Shown here: positions 23,962-31,931 of the stretch, in pieces
Position numbering within the stretch: the stretch's first letter is position 1
Layout of the letters: each line of letters starts with the position of its first letter
Origin: Actinomycetota bacterium
Lineage (GTDB): Bacteria > Actinomycetota > Geothermincolia > Fen-727 > Anoxymicrobiaceae
Reading direction: 5' to 3'
Assembly: GCA_003157385.1 (NCBI GenBank)
Contig: PMJJ01000102.1
Coordinates: 58,393-95,351 of the forward strand
Length of the DNA stretch: 36,959 bases
The notes under the pieces: generated by a model
The model's database searches: none
Told to the model about the DNA's origin: nothing
The model's input: the letters and a program-made list of their open reading frames with translations, nothing else
Position numbers and translations under genes: made by a program

Positions 23962-25035
23962 CTACCTGAAGATGTGCATCCCTATCTCTTCGAGCATCAG
24001 GTCGAGGTCGAAGCCCTCCCTGATGAAACCCCTGATGCGCTCGATCTTCTTAGGGCTGTGCATCTTCTGGTGCCCTATGGCCGCCTCCACCATCTCCACC
24101 GTGGTGGCGGTGTCGTAGTCGACCAGGATTATAGGGACGCCGATCTCCTCGGCGTGGCCCAGCACCAGCGGGCTCGGCCTGTGGCCGCCCGTCAGGATGA
24201 GTGACTTGGTAGGGGTCTCCAGCGCGGCCAGCTGTATGTCGGAGCGGTCGCCGCCGGTAATGACCACCTTGTTCGCCTGCTTGCGGAACAGGCGCAGCGC
24301 CTGCTCCTGCCCCATCGCGCCCACCATCATCGACTCGATGAGCTCGTCGCCCTTGTCCGCGGCGCAGATGATGCTGCCGTTGAGCCCTTCGGCCAGGTCG
24401 TTGACCGTGATGGACCTGAGCACCCTGTCGACCGGGACGGAGCCGAACATGTTTATGCCCTGGCTGGTCAGGTACCGGCCCAGCAGGTTCTTGGTGAAGT
24501 CCATGCGCCTGGGCGGAACCCAGTTGAGCACGACTCCCAGGAACCAGTGGCCGAAGAAGTCCTTGGCTGAAAGGATCCTGTCCACCGAGAGCTCCTCGTT
24601 GAAAGTGTCGAGCAGCAGGACCTTCGCCTGCAGGACGTCGGCCAGCTCGAGGGCCGAGAGGTTGAGGATGCGGCCGTGCAGGAAGTTCTGCGCGCCCTCC
24701 AGTATCATCAGGTCCTTGCCCTCCGAAAGCTTGTTGTAAGCGTTCTTGACCCTGCTCTGGGGGTTGGGCGGTGTCTTGCGCATGTACCTGGTCATGTTGT
24801 CCCAGGTGAGGAAGTATGGCGAGATCTCGGTCAGCGGGTCGGTGAGGCCCAGCGCCTCGCGCACGAAGTAGGCGTCCTCGTCCACCTTCTCGTTGTTCAC
24901 CTTGATCGGGTAGGCGCCGACCGGCTTCATGTAGCCGATCTTGAAGCCCCGGTCGCGGAGCTCGAGCGCGAGACCCACCACCAGGCTGCTCTTGCCACTG
25001 AAACGTTCAGAAGATACGACTATTATCGCGGACAA
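23962..25035 (-). CDS. BioD-like P-loop NTPase fused to a DRTGG domain (phosphotransacetylase N-terminal type)
   Basis: The 357 residues have an N-terminal dethiobiotin-synthetase-like P-loop domain ('SSERFSGKSSLVVGLA', 8-23; 'MKPVGAYP'; 'LMILEGAQNF') and a DRTGG domain from about 210 ('VITGGDRSDIQLAALETPTK'). This pair of domains forms the regulatory N-terminus of long Pta phosphotransacetylases, but the catalytic PTA_PTB domain is absent. The start is TTG 25035, with GGAGG about 10 nt upstream, just 6 bp past the acyl-CoA synthetase stop. The tight pairing suggests it senses or regulates acetyl-CoA/acetate conversion; DRTGG domains are proposed ligand-binding modules. A direct catalytic role is not shown by the sequence. 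Confidence 0.8.
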   Translation of the reverse strand: MSAIIVVSSERFSGKSSLVVGLALELRDRGFKIGYMKPVGAYPIKVNNEKVDEDAYFVREALGLTDPLTEISPYFLTWDNMTRYMRKTPPNPQSRVKNAYNKLSEGKDLMILEGAQNFLHGRILNLSALELADVLQAKVLLLDTFNEELSVDRILSAKDFFGHWFLGVVLNWVPPRRMDFTKNLLGRYLTSQGINMFGSVPVDRVLRSITVNDLAEGLNGSIICAADKGDELIESMMVGAMGQEQALRLFRKQANKVVITGGDRSDIQLAALETPTKSLILTGGHRPSPLVLGHAEEIGVPIILVDYDTATTVEMVEAAIGHQKMHSPKKIERIRGFIREGFDLDLMLEEIGMHIFR

Positions 25036-25041
25036 ATTGAT

Positions 25042-27177
25042 TTAACCTCCGAGGGTCATCCTGACGTCGACGCATGTACAGCCGTTGCCCGAATTGTAGA
25101 CCATGAGCGGGTTCATGTCCATTTCGACCAGCGCCCCGTGGTCGCAGGCCAGCTGCGAGAGGCGCATCAGCACTTCCTCCACCGCGTCCACGTCCGCGGG
25201 CTTCTCACCCCGCACGCCTTCCAGCAGCGCGTAGGCGTGCAGTTCGCGGAGCATCCTCGCCGCCTCGCCCGGCGTCACCGGCGCCAGCCGGAACACCACG
25301 TCCTTGAAGGCCTCGACGTAGATGCCGCCCAGGCCCGCCATTATCATCGGACCGAACTGCGGGTCCTTGATGATCCCGGATATCAGCTCGCGCCCCTCCG
25401 GGACCATTTTCTGTATGCCCACCCCGTAGATCTCGGCGCTGGGCATGCGCCTGCGGACGCTCGACATCATGTCGTCGTAGGCGTCGGCGAGCTGCTTCGC
25501 GTTCTTGATTCCCAGCACCACACCGCCCACGTCGGTCTTGTGCAGGATCTGCGGCGAGACGATCTTCATCACCACCGGGTAACCCATCTCGGAAGCGGCT
25601 TTCTTTGCCTCCTCGGCGTCGGACGCGTTCAGGTAAGGCGCAAACGGTATGCCGTAGGCGGCGAGCACCTTGCGGCAGTCCTCGGCCTCCACCTGGATCT
25701 CGTCTCTGGCGGCGTAAGACGCGAACAGCTTATCCACGGCGGCCTTATCGACCTTGAACTTCACCTCGCGCGACAACGGCATCTTGATCTGCAGCTGGCG
25801 TTCGTACATCCGCCCGATGACCTCCATGGCCTGGTCGGGGTACGGGATGTTGGGTATCCCGGCCTTCTGCAGCCTGTTGACCGGCGCCTGCACCGAGCCC
25901 GATCCCATGAAGGAGACCACCACCGGCTTGATGGAGTTGCGCGCGATGTGGATTATCTCGTCGGCCGTCAGATAAATCTCGGTCATCGCCTGGGGAGTCA
26001 GGATCACCAGCACGGCGTCGACTCCGGGGTCCTCTATCAACGCCTCGAGCGCGATCGCGTACCTCATGGCGTCGGCGTCCCCCAGTATGTCAACGGGGTT
26101 ATGCAGGCTCGCGGCCGCGGGAAGATACCTTCGCAACCTGGAGACGGTCGTGTTGGAGAGCTGCGCCAGCGTGAGGTCTGCCTTCTCGCCGGCGTCGGAG
26201 GCGATGATGCCCGGCCCCCCCGCGTTGGTCAAGATCCCGACCCTCGGCCCCTGCGGCAGCGGCTGCGTGGCCAGCGTGCGAGACAGCGACATCAACTCCT
26301 CCACCGAGGACGCCCGCAGGGCGGCGGCCTGCATGCAGAGCGCGTTGTAGGCGCTCTCGCTCCCGGCCAGCGCGCCGGTGTGCGACGACGCGGCCCTGGC
26401 GCCTGCCTGGGTAGTCCCGGCTTTCAAGAACACCACCGGCTTGGCCTTGCTCGCCACCGACAGCGTGTCGAAGAAGCGCTTGCCGTCCGACACACCCTCC
26501 AGGTACATGGCGATGACCCGGGTGTCGTCGTCTTGCGCCAGCGCCTCCAGGAAGTCGCTCTCGACCAGGTCGGCGCTGTTGCCCATGCTCACCAGCTTGG
26601 AGAAGCCGACCGCCTCCGAGCGCGCCCAGTCGACGAGCGAGGTGCAGATCGCGCCCGACTGGCTGATGACGCCTATATTGCCCTTCGGCGGCATCTTGCG
26701 GGCGAAAGTGGCGTTCAGCGGCAGGGCCGTGTTCATTATGCCCAGGCAGTTGGGGCCCAGCAGCCTCATGCCGCCGGCGTGCGCCCTCTCCACCGCGTCG
26801 CGCTCCAGCTTCCTGCCCTCGATCCCGACCTCCCTGAACCCCGCGGAGATGATCACCGCTCCGGCGACGCCGCGCCCGGCGAGCTCGGACACCGTCTCGG
26901 GCACGTGTACCGCGGGGACCACGATCACTGCCAGGTCGAGCGGGTCGGGAACGTCGTGGATGTCGTGAAAACATTCAAGGTCCTGTATCAGGTGGGCCTT
27001 GGGGTTCACCGGATAGACCTTGCCCGCATATCCGGACTTGATGATGTTGGCGAGGACCGCGTAGCCGACCTTGTCCGGGTGCGAAGAGGCCCCGATGACG
27101 GCAAGCGCCCGGGGCTCGAAAAAGGACTCGCTTATTCGGTTGGCTTTGTCACTCAACCTCGAAGATCTGGCGGCCAT
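25042..27177 (-). CDS. Acetate-CoA ligase (ADP-forming), fused alpha-beta type
   Basis: Interconverts acyl-CoA + ADP + phosphate with the free acid + ATP, the energy-conserving step of acetate formation in many anaerobes. Domains in order: CoA-binding Rossmann domain ('ALAVIGASSHPDKVGYAVLA'), two succinyl-CoA-ligase-like domains ('PNCLGIMNT', 'GVISQSGAICTSLVDWA', the phosphohistidine motif 'ASSHTGALAGSESAY'), and a C-terminal ATP-grasp domain from about 490 ('GYPVVMKIVSPQILHKTDVG', 'MDMNPLMVY'). The track starts at GTG 27189; I prefer ATG 27177 (711 residues), although both overlap rpmF and neither has a strong ribosome site. TTG 27156 is another option. Other short-chain acids may be the true substrate. 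Confidence 0.9.
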   Translation of the reverse strand: MAARSSRLSDKANRISESFFEPRALAVIGASSHPDKVGYAVLANIIKSGYAGKVYPVNPKAHLIQDLECFHDIHDVPDPLDLAVIVVPAVHVPETVSELAGRGVAGAVIISAGFREVGIEGRKLERDAVERAHAGGMRLLGPNCLGIMNTALPLNATFARKMPPKGNIGVISQSGAICTSLVDWARSEAVGFSKLVSMGNSADLVESDFLEALAQDDDTRVIAMYLEGVSDGKRFFDTLSVASKAKPVVFLKAGTTQAGARAASSHTGALAGSESAYNALCMQAAALRASSVEELMSLSRTLATQPLPQGPRVGILTNAGGPGIIASDAGEKADLTLAQLSNTTVSRLRRYLPAAASLHNPVDILGDADAMRYAIALEALIEDPGVDAVLVILTPQAMTEIYLTADEIIHIARNSIKPVVVSFMGSGSVQAPVNRLQKAGIPNIPYPDQAMEVIGRMYERQLQIKMPLSREVKFKVDKAAVDKLFASYAARDEIQVEAEDCRKVLAAYGIPFAPYLNASDAEEAKKAASEMGYPVVMKIVSPQILHKTDVGGVVLGIKNAKQLADAYDDMMSSVRRRMPSAEIYGVGIQKMVPEGRELISGIIKDPQFGPMIMAGLGGIYVEAFKDVVFRLAPVTPGEAARMLRELHAYALLEGVRGEKPADVDAVEEVLMRLSQLACDHGALVEMDMNPLMVYNSGNGCTCVDVRMTLGG

Positions 27178-27325
27178 TGTAGTAGCCACACTCTTTACAT
27201 ACTCTGTGGGGGAGCTTTGGCTGGTGGCACTGCGGGCACTTGCCGAGGATCGTCACCTTGAGCGCGTGGTGCGACCTTCGCGTGTCTCTGTTCGACTTTG
27301 AGGTTCGCCTCTTGGGAACCGCCAT
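27149..27325 (-). CDS. rpmF: 50S ribosomal protein L32 (bL32)
   Basis: Missing from the ORF track because it has only 58 residues. Translation from ATG 27325 gives 'MAVPKRRTSKSNRDTRRSHH', the standard L32 opening, then a zinc ribbon with CPQC and CKEC knuckles ('LGKCPQCHQPKLPHRVCKEC') and the end 'GYYNGRQIFEVE'. The zinc-binding (C+) form is therefore present. A GAGGAG lies just before the ATG. It sits between the DUF177 gene and the acyl-CoA synthetase, overlapping the latter by about 29 bp, and is in the standard DUF177-rpmF arrangement. The track ORF 27195-27398 is a shadow in another frame. Confidence 0.96.
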   Translation of the reverse strand: MAVPKRRTSKSNRDTRRSHHALKVTILGKCPQCHQPKLPHRVCKECGYYNGRQIFEVE

Positions 27326-27384
27326 GACTCCTCGTTTCCTTGTCCTGGATGCTTGCTAAAGGGTACTTGAGACCTCCTGACCCG

Positions 27385-27954
27385 TCAAGGCGATGCATCG
27401 CCAGCGCCCTCCAGCCTTTTCTTGAGATCGGCGAGCGGACTCAGCCGCGAATCGGCGGGGAGCGCCACGCAAGAGCACGGCTCGGTGTTGAGGTTTGCCC
27501 CGCACCTCGCGCACAGCCCCTTGCACGACTCGTCGCACACGCGCTTCGCCGGAAGCGCCAGCGCCACCGCGTCGCGCAGGACCGGCTCGAGGTCGATGAT
27601 GCCGTCGGTCACGACGTAGTCCTCGGCGGTCTCCGAGTCCTGTTCCTCTTCGCCGTTGAGCCAGAGCGCGTGCTCCTTGAGCGTCAGTGACAGCTGGTAG
27701 GTGAAGTCCTCCAGGCAACGGAAGCAGGAGAGCCCGACGCTGCCCGCGACAGCGCCGGTGATCTCCAGGGCGCCGGCGATCCTGCGCAGGTCGAACCTCC
27801 AGGTTATGCCGTCTCCCAGCTCGAGGACCAGGTCGTAGCCGTCGCGCATGGTGACGTCGGCCGAGCCCTCGACGCTCCTGTGGTCGCCGACCAGCGGGAG
27901 CGCGTTGGACACATCGATCTGAAGATCGGGGACAGTTGGTCTCATGTTCATCAT
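27385..27954 (-). CDS. DUF177 (YceD-like) protein, putative 23S rRNA accumulation factor
   Basis: DUF177 proteins are linked to 23S rRNA accumulation and nearly always precede rpmF, as here (59 bp). Visible features are a beta-rich N-terminal part, the motif 'SCFRCLEDFTYQLSLTLKE' (single CxxC), the acidic middle 'LNGEEEQDSETAEDYVV', 'IDLEPVLRDAVALALPAKRV', and the C-terminal cysteine cluster 'CDESCKGLCARCGANLN'. The track starts at 27987; three ATG codons at 27954, 27951 and 27945 are better placed just before the conserved 'DLQIDVSNALPL' region, and none has a clear ribosome site. I use 27954 (189 residues). The upstream terminator separates this transcript from sepIVA. Confidence 0.88.
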   Translation of the reverse strand: MMNMRPTVPDLQIDVSNALPLVGDHRSVEGSADVTMRDGYDLVLELGDGITWRFDLRRIAGALEITGAVAGSVGLSCFRCLEDFTYQLSLTLKEHALWLNGEEEQDSETAEDYVVTDGIIDLEPVLRDAVALALPAKRVCDESCKGLCARCGANLNTEPCSCVALPADSRLSPLADLKKRLEGAGDASP

Positions 27955-27994
27955 TCCGCGTTCCGCTTTCTCTCCGGCCGGGTCCAATCCTGCC

Positions 27995-28024
27995 GGAAAA
28001 AAACCCCGACCGTAGGCCGGGGTT
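27995..28024 (-). terminator. Strong rho-independent terminator after the SepIVA-like gene
   Basis: On the minus strand AACCCCGGCC-tac-GGTCGGGGTT forms a 10-bp stem (one G-U pair) followed by an unbroken run of T. It lies about 22 nt past the stop at 28046 and closes the recG-rsmD-coaD-sepIVA transcript. This is the clearest terminator in the window. Confidence 0.88.
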
Positions 28025-28045
28025 GTTTAAGGCGCGCCCGGAGGC

Positions 28046-28558
28046 TTACTCCTCATCGCGCTCGTACTCGTAGGAGTCCTCGGCAGTCTCCTGAGTGTAG
28101 CCGCGGAGTTTCTCGCGCCAGGAGGTTATGCGGGTCAGTATCTCGTCCGTGGAGTCTTTTACCTCGCTGAGCGACGCCTCCATCTCGCCGAATATGCGGT
28201 CGGCGACGTCCTCGGCGTCGTAGACTATGCGGCGCGCCTCTTCCTGCGCCTCGTCTATCATGTGGTCGCGCTCGAGCTCGGCCTGTTTGATGATCTCGGT
28301 CTGCTGGACCATGTCGTCGGCGCGCTTCTCCGCCTGGGCGAGCAGCTCCTCTTCCTTGCGCTGCGCCTCGGCCATGATGCGGTCGCGCTCCTTGGCGACG
28401 TGGCGGGCCTGCTTCAGCTCATTGGGCAGGGTCGCCCTGATGTCGTCGAGCAGGTCGTAGAACTCCGCCTCGTTCACCATCACCGAAGAGGAGAGCGGAA
28501 CCCGCTTGGAGTTCGCGATAAAGTCCTCAAGCTTGTCCAGCCGAGCGAAAATATCCAT
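28046..28558 (-). CDS. SepIVA-like DivIVA-family coiled-coil protein
   Basis: The 170-residue protein opens with 'MDIFARLDKLEDFI' and 'VMVNEAEFYDLLDDIRATLP', wording that resembles mycobacterial SepIVA, a DivIVA-like septation and polar-growth factor. It continues as a long charged coiled coil (about 48-140; 'RDRIMAEAQRKEEELLAQAE') and ends in an acidic tail. The gene context supports this: SepIVA lies next to DUF177 and rnc in mycobacteria, as it does here. AAGGAG lies 7 nt before ATG 28558, inside the end of coaD (3-bp gap). It is last in the recG-rsmD-coaD transcript. Generic coiled-coil similarity (for example to ATP synthase b subunits) is the main alternative. Confidence 0.78.
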   Translation of the reverse strand: MDIFARLDKLEDFIANSKRVPLSSSVMVNEAEFYDLLDDIRATLPNELKQARHVAKERDRIMAEAQRKEEELLAQAEKRADDMVQQTEIIKQAELERDHMIDEAQEEARRIVYDAEDVADRIFGEMEASLSEVKDSTDEILTRITSWREKLRGYTQETAEDSYEYERDEE

Positions 28559-28561
28559 CTG

Positions 28562-29071
28562 CTACTCCTTTTCCGGCGTGCCCGTGGTCTTGTGCTTTCC
28601 GAGCTTGGCGAGCAGCCGCTCCTCGACCGCGTCGGGCACCAGGCCCTTTATGGAGCCCCCGTAGGAGGCCACTTCCTTGAGCCCGCTCGAGCTCAGGTAG
28701 GTGAACTCGGGGCTCGCCATGACGAAAAACGTCTCGATGTTCTCGTCCATCTGCCTGTTGAACTGAGCCATCTGGAACTCGAACTCGAAGTCCGACATAG
28801 CCCGCAGGCCCTTCACGATGCAGCAGGACCCGTGCTGATGCGCGATGTCGATCAGCAGCGAGTCAAACGCGATGACCTCGATCTTGCCGGTGTCTCCAAT
28901 GCTCTGTTTCAGCATCGCGATGCGCTCCTCGACGTCGAAGAGCGGGCACTTGGTCGGGTTGGCGGCGACCGCCACTATCGTCTTGGTGAAGTGCTTCGCG
29001 ATCCTGCGTATCACGTCCAGGTGACCGTTGGTCACCGGGTCGAAAGTGCCTGGGCAGATAGCTACATTCAA
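28562..29071 (-). CDS. coaD: Phosphopantetheine adenylyltransferase
   Basis: Adds AMP to 4'-phosphopantetheine to give dephospho-CoA, the penultimate step of coenzyme A synthesis. The nucleotidyltransferase signature 'CPGTFDPVTNGHLDVIRR' (6-23) with the (T/H)xGH motif is present, along with 'VVAANPTKCPLF'-like 'AVAANPTKCPLFDVEERI', 'IVKGLRAMSDFEFEFQMAQF' and 'SSSGLKEVASYGG'. The 169-residue length is normal. The start is TTG 29071, overlapping the rsmD stop as TTGA. Pairing with rsmD is conserved in most bacteria. Confidence 0.96.
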   Translation of the reverse strand: MNVAICPGTFDPVTNGHLDVIRRIAKHFTKTIVAVAANPTKCPLFDVEERIAMLKQSIGDTGKIEVIAFDSLLIDIAHQHGSCCIVKGLRAMSDFEFEFQMAQFNRQMDENIETFFVMASPEFTYLSSSGLKEVASYGGSIKGLVPDAVEERLLAKLGKHKTTGTPEKE

Positions 29072-29646
29072 GCCTGTTCCTTCTTCTCGCCGTCACTGTC
29101 CGCCGGACTGAACACACACACTATAGAGTCGCCGTAATCACGCCGCTCTTCCAGCGACCATTCACCGGTGGGGGGATCGTAGCCCGCGTGCGGCGAGTGC
29201 CGATAGACCAGCAGTCCATCGTCTTCGAGAAGCCCCCTGTCGAGAATGAGGCGAAACAGCGCCTCCAGCAAACGTTTATCAATTCTAAATGGGGGGTCTA
29301 TAAAAATCAAACCATACGGGCCCTTGGTGGAGGCGAGCGCGCCGGGGAGTTTTCCCGTTCTCACCGCGGCTTTTTCCTCCAGGTGCGCGCGTTTCAGGTT
29401 GTCGCGTATCGCAGAGGCCGTCGCGGCGTGCTGCTCGATGAAATCGGCGTGCTCCGCGCCTCGGCTCAGCGCCTCGATGCCCAGCGAACCGATGCCCGCG
29501 AAAAGATCGAGGACCCGGATGTCGACGACGCGGTCCCCCAGCACCCCGAACATGGACTCCTTGACCCGGTCGAGGACAGGCCGAAGCTGCCGGCCCTTGG
29601 CGCCGTGCAGCCTGGTCCCTTTGGCGCTTCCCGCGATCACGCGCAA
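29068..29646 (-). CDS. rsmD: 16S rRNA (guanine-N2)-methyltransferase RsmD
   Basis: Methylates G966 of 16S rRNA using S-adenosylmethionine. The 192 residues contain 'MRVIAGSAKGTRLHG' and 'RPVLDRVKESMFGVLGD', the SAM-binding motif 'VLDLFAGIGSLGIEALSRGA', and the catalytic 'LIFIDPPF' (DPPF) motif. The start is TTG 29646, preceded by GGGAGA at about 8 nt; GTG at codon 3 is a possible alternative. It lies 32 bp beyond recG and overlaps coaD by 4 bp. Confidence 0.95.
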   Translation of the reverse strand: MRVIAGSAKGTRLHGAKGRQLRPVLDRVKESMFGVLGDRVVDIRVLDLFAGIGSLGIEALSRGAEHADFIEQHAATASAIRDNLKRAHLEEKAAVRTGKLPGALASTKGPYGLIFIDPPFRIDKRLLEALFRLILDRGLLEDDGLLVYRHSPHAGYDPPTGEWSLEERRDYGDSIVCVFSPADSDGEKKEQA

Positions 29647-29678
29647 GCGGTGTCTCCCTTCTCAATGCACCACTGGGG

Positions 29679-31823
29679 TCAGGCGTGGAAGAGCCAGTCC
29701 AGCGCTCCACCGAAGCGGCGGTTGGTCTCCCATCGCAACAGGACGTTCTCTTTGTTCGAGAGCGTCGGGTCCTTGTCCACTATCGCGAACGCCTCGGCCC
29801 TGGCCTTGCGGATGAGGTCGAGGTTGCGAGCCAGCCGGGCGACCTTGAGGTCGGGAAGGCCGGACTGCCTGGTGCCGAAGAGGCTGCCCTCGCCGCGTAT
29901 GGCGAGGTCGGCCTCGGCCAGGGCGAACCCGTCCGAGTACTGCCTGATGGCCTCCATGCGCGCCTTGCCCTCCTCGGTCGTCGGGTCGGCGAAGAAGACG
30001 CAGATCGCCCTCTCGGTCCCGCGCCCGATGCGGCCGCGCAACTGGTGCAGCTGCGCCAGCCCGAAGCGGTCGGCATCCTCCACGATCATCACCGTCGCGT
30101 TGGGGACATCCACACCGACCTCGACCATCACCGTCGTTATCAGGATGTCGATCTCGCCGGCGCCGAAGCGCTCCATCACCTCGCGCTTCTCGACCCCCTT
30201 CATCTGCCCGTGAACCAGCTCCACCCGCGCCTCGGGCAGCTCGCGCGCGATGCGCTGCGCCTCCTCGGCAGCCGCCCTCACCTCGAGCTTATCGGACTCC
30301 TCGATGAGCGGGCACACCACGAATACCTGCCTGCCGGCGCCGACCTCGCGGGCGACCATGGCGAATATGCCTTCGCGCTCGTCCTGCCCCGCCACGTGCG
30401 TCACGACCCCTTTGCGTCCCGACGGGATCTCGTCGATGACGCTGACGTCCAGGTCGCCGAACAGCGTGAGCGACAGTGTCCTGGGGATCGGCGTCGCGGA
30501 CATGTGTAGCATGTCGGGGTCCTTGCCTTTGCGTCCCAGCAGGACGCGCTGCTCCAGGCCGAACCGGTGCTGCTCGTCGACGATCGCCAGGCCCAGGTTC
30601 GCGAACGAGACCTGGGCGGACACCAGGGCGTGGGTGCCGACGACTATGTCCACCTCGCCTGAGGCGATGGCCTCGAGCACGGCCTTGGAGGGCGCCCCGG
30701 TCAGCAGCTCCAGACACACCGGTAGCCCGGCCAGCATCTCGGATATGCGGCGGTAGTGCTGGTGCGCCAGTATCTCGGTCGGCGCCATCATCGCGCCCTG
30801 GTAGCCGCTCTCCACCGCGAGCAGCAGCGCCATAACGGCGACGACTGTCTTGCCCGAGCCGACCTCCCCCTGCAGCAGCCTGTTCATCTGCACGGGCGCG
30901 CGCATGTCCGCAGAGATCTCGTCGAAGGCCCGCCGCTGCGAGCCGGTCAGCTCGAAGGGCAGCGCGCTCTTGAATCGATCGGCCAGCTCTCCGGCGCCGG
31001 TGTGGCTCACACCGCGCGCCTGGCTCTGGCGCCGCTTCCTGGTGACCGCCAGGCCGACCTGCATGGTGAACAGCTCGTCGAACGCGAGCCGGTAGCGCGC
31101 CTTCTTCAGCGCCTCCGCGCCGCTGGGGAAGTGCACTTCGCTCAGCGCGTCCTCCAGCCCCATCAGGCCGAACCTGGCGACCACCGGCGGCGGCACCGGG
31201 TCGGCCATGCCCTTGACCGCCTCGAGCGCCCGGGCCACGAAGCGGCGCAGCACCGCCGAGGTCACCCCGGCGGTCGCCGGGTAGAGCGGGATGATGCGCC
31301 CGGTGTTCAGGCCCTCGACGCGCTCGTCCGACTCCTCGCTCCCCAGGATGTCGTAGGAAGGGTTGGTGATCTGTAGCATGTTGTAAAGGAAGCCGACCTT
31401 GCCGGAGAAAGCAGCGAGCGAGCCCACGGTGAGCTTGTCCTTGTGGTAATCCTGGTTGAACCAGACGCCCGACACGTAGCCGGTCCCGTCGAACAGCGTG
31501 ACCACCAGCATCTTCTTGCGCGAGCGGGTGGTGCGGCTGTCGGCCTCGGTGACCGTGCCCACCACGGTGACGTCCTCTCCCACCTTCGCCTCCCTTATCG
31601 GGGTAACGTTCGAGCGGTCGAGGTAGCGCCGCGGGAGGTGGTAGAGCAGGTCGGACACTGTCGCGATGCCCAGCGGCTCGAGCTTGCGGGCCATGGCCGG
31701 ACCTATCCCGGAAAGGGCTGTAATTGGCGCCGCGAAGCGGTTGAGCGCTTCGACCGCGGGAGGCATCGGCCGCCTGGCCGCGGCGCTCGCGCTAGCTTTT
31801 TCGTCGGGCTTGTCTTGAGGCAT
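29679..31823 (-). CDS. recG: ATP-dependent DNA helicase RecG
   Basis: Branch-migration helicase that remodels stalled replication forks and recombination intermediates. The 714 residues have a wedge/OB domain with 'LSGIGPAMARKLEPLGIATV' (about 38-57) and 'DLLYHLPRRYLDRS', then helicase motifs: Walker A 'LLQGEVGSGKTVVAVMALLL', 'MAPTEILAHQHYRRI', Walker B 'LAIVDEQHRFGLEQR' (DEQH), 'HMSATPIPRTLSLTLFGDLD', 'LITTVMVEVGVDVPNATVM' and 'QLRGRIGRG'. The C-terminal wedge-binding end 'ETNRRFGGALDWLFHA' is complete. AAGGA lies 5 nt before ATG 31823. It is divergent from the glycosidase-like gene. Confidence 0.97.
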   Translation of the reverse strand: MPQDKPDEKASASAAARRPMPPAVEALNRFAAPITALSGIGPAMARKLEPLGIATVSDLLYHLPRRYLDRSNVTPIREAKVGEDVTVVGTVTEADSRTTRSRKKMLVVTLFDGTGYVSGVWFNQDYHKDKLTVGSLAAFSGKVGFLYNMLQITNPSYDILGSEESDERVEGLNTGRIIPLYPATAGVTSAVLRRFVARALEAVKGMADPVPPPVVARFGLMGLEDALSEVHFPSGAEALKKARYRLAFDELFTMQVGLAVTRKRRQSQARGVSHTGAGELADRFKSALPFELTGSQRRAFDEISADMRAPVQMNRLLQGEVGSGKTVVAVMALLLAVESGYQGAMMAPTEILAHQHYRRISEMLAGLPVCLELLTGAPSKAVLEAIASGEVDIVVGTHALVSAQVSFANLGLAIVDEQHRFGLEQRVLLGRKGKDPDMLHMSATPIPRTLSLTLFGDLDVSVIDEIPSGRKGVVTHVAGQDEREGIFAMVAREVGAGRQVFVVCPLIEESDKLEVRAAAEEAQRIARELPEARVELVHGQMKGVEKREVMERFGAGEIDILITTVMVEVGVDVPNATVMIVEDADRFGLAQLHQLRGRIGRGTERAICVFFADPTTEEGKARMEAIRQYSDGFALAEADLAIRGEGSLFGTRQSGLPDLKVARLARNLDLIRKARAEAFAIVDKDPTLSNKENVLLRWETNRRFGGALDWLFHA

Positions 31824-31846
31824 CAGGGTCCTTGGTAGTCACGTGT

Positions 31847-31860
31847 CTATATAATACATT
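31847..31860. promoter_or_regulatory. AT-rich promoter element between divergent recG and glycosidase-like genes
   Basis: 'ctatataatacatt' gives TATAAT on the plus strand and TATTAT/TATATA on the minus strand, so it could serve either gene. No good -35 hexamer at 16-18 nt was found in either direction; the assignment to recG (leader about 25-30 nt) or the glycosidase-like gene (leader about 70 nt) is uncertain. Confidence 0.35.
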
Positions 31861-31931
31861 GTGCGCGCCACGCGCCATCGAGGGCACCACATCCGGTGCG
31901 GCGCTCAGGCGGCTCACACACGGGAGGTGGC

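Noticed and set aside
24676-27261. 861-residue plus-strand ORF
   Set aside because: Antisense shadow of the DRTGG and acyl-CoA synthetase genes; Arg/His/Val-rich low-quality composition and no recognisable domain.
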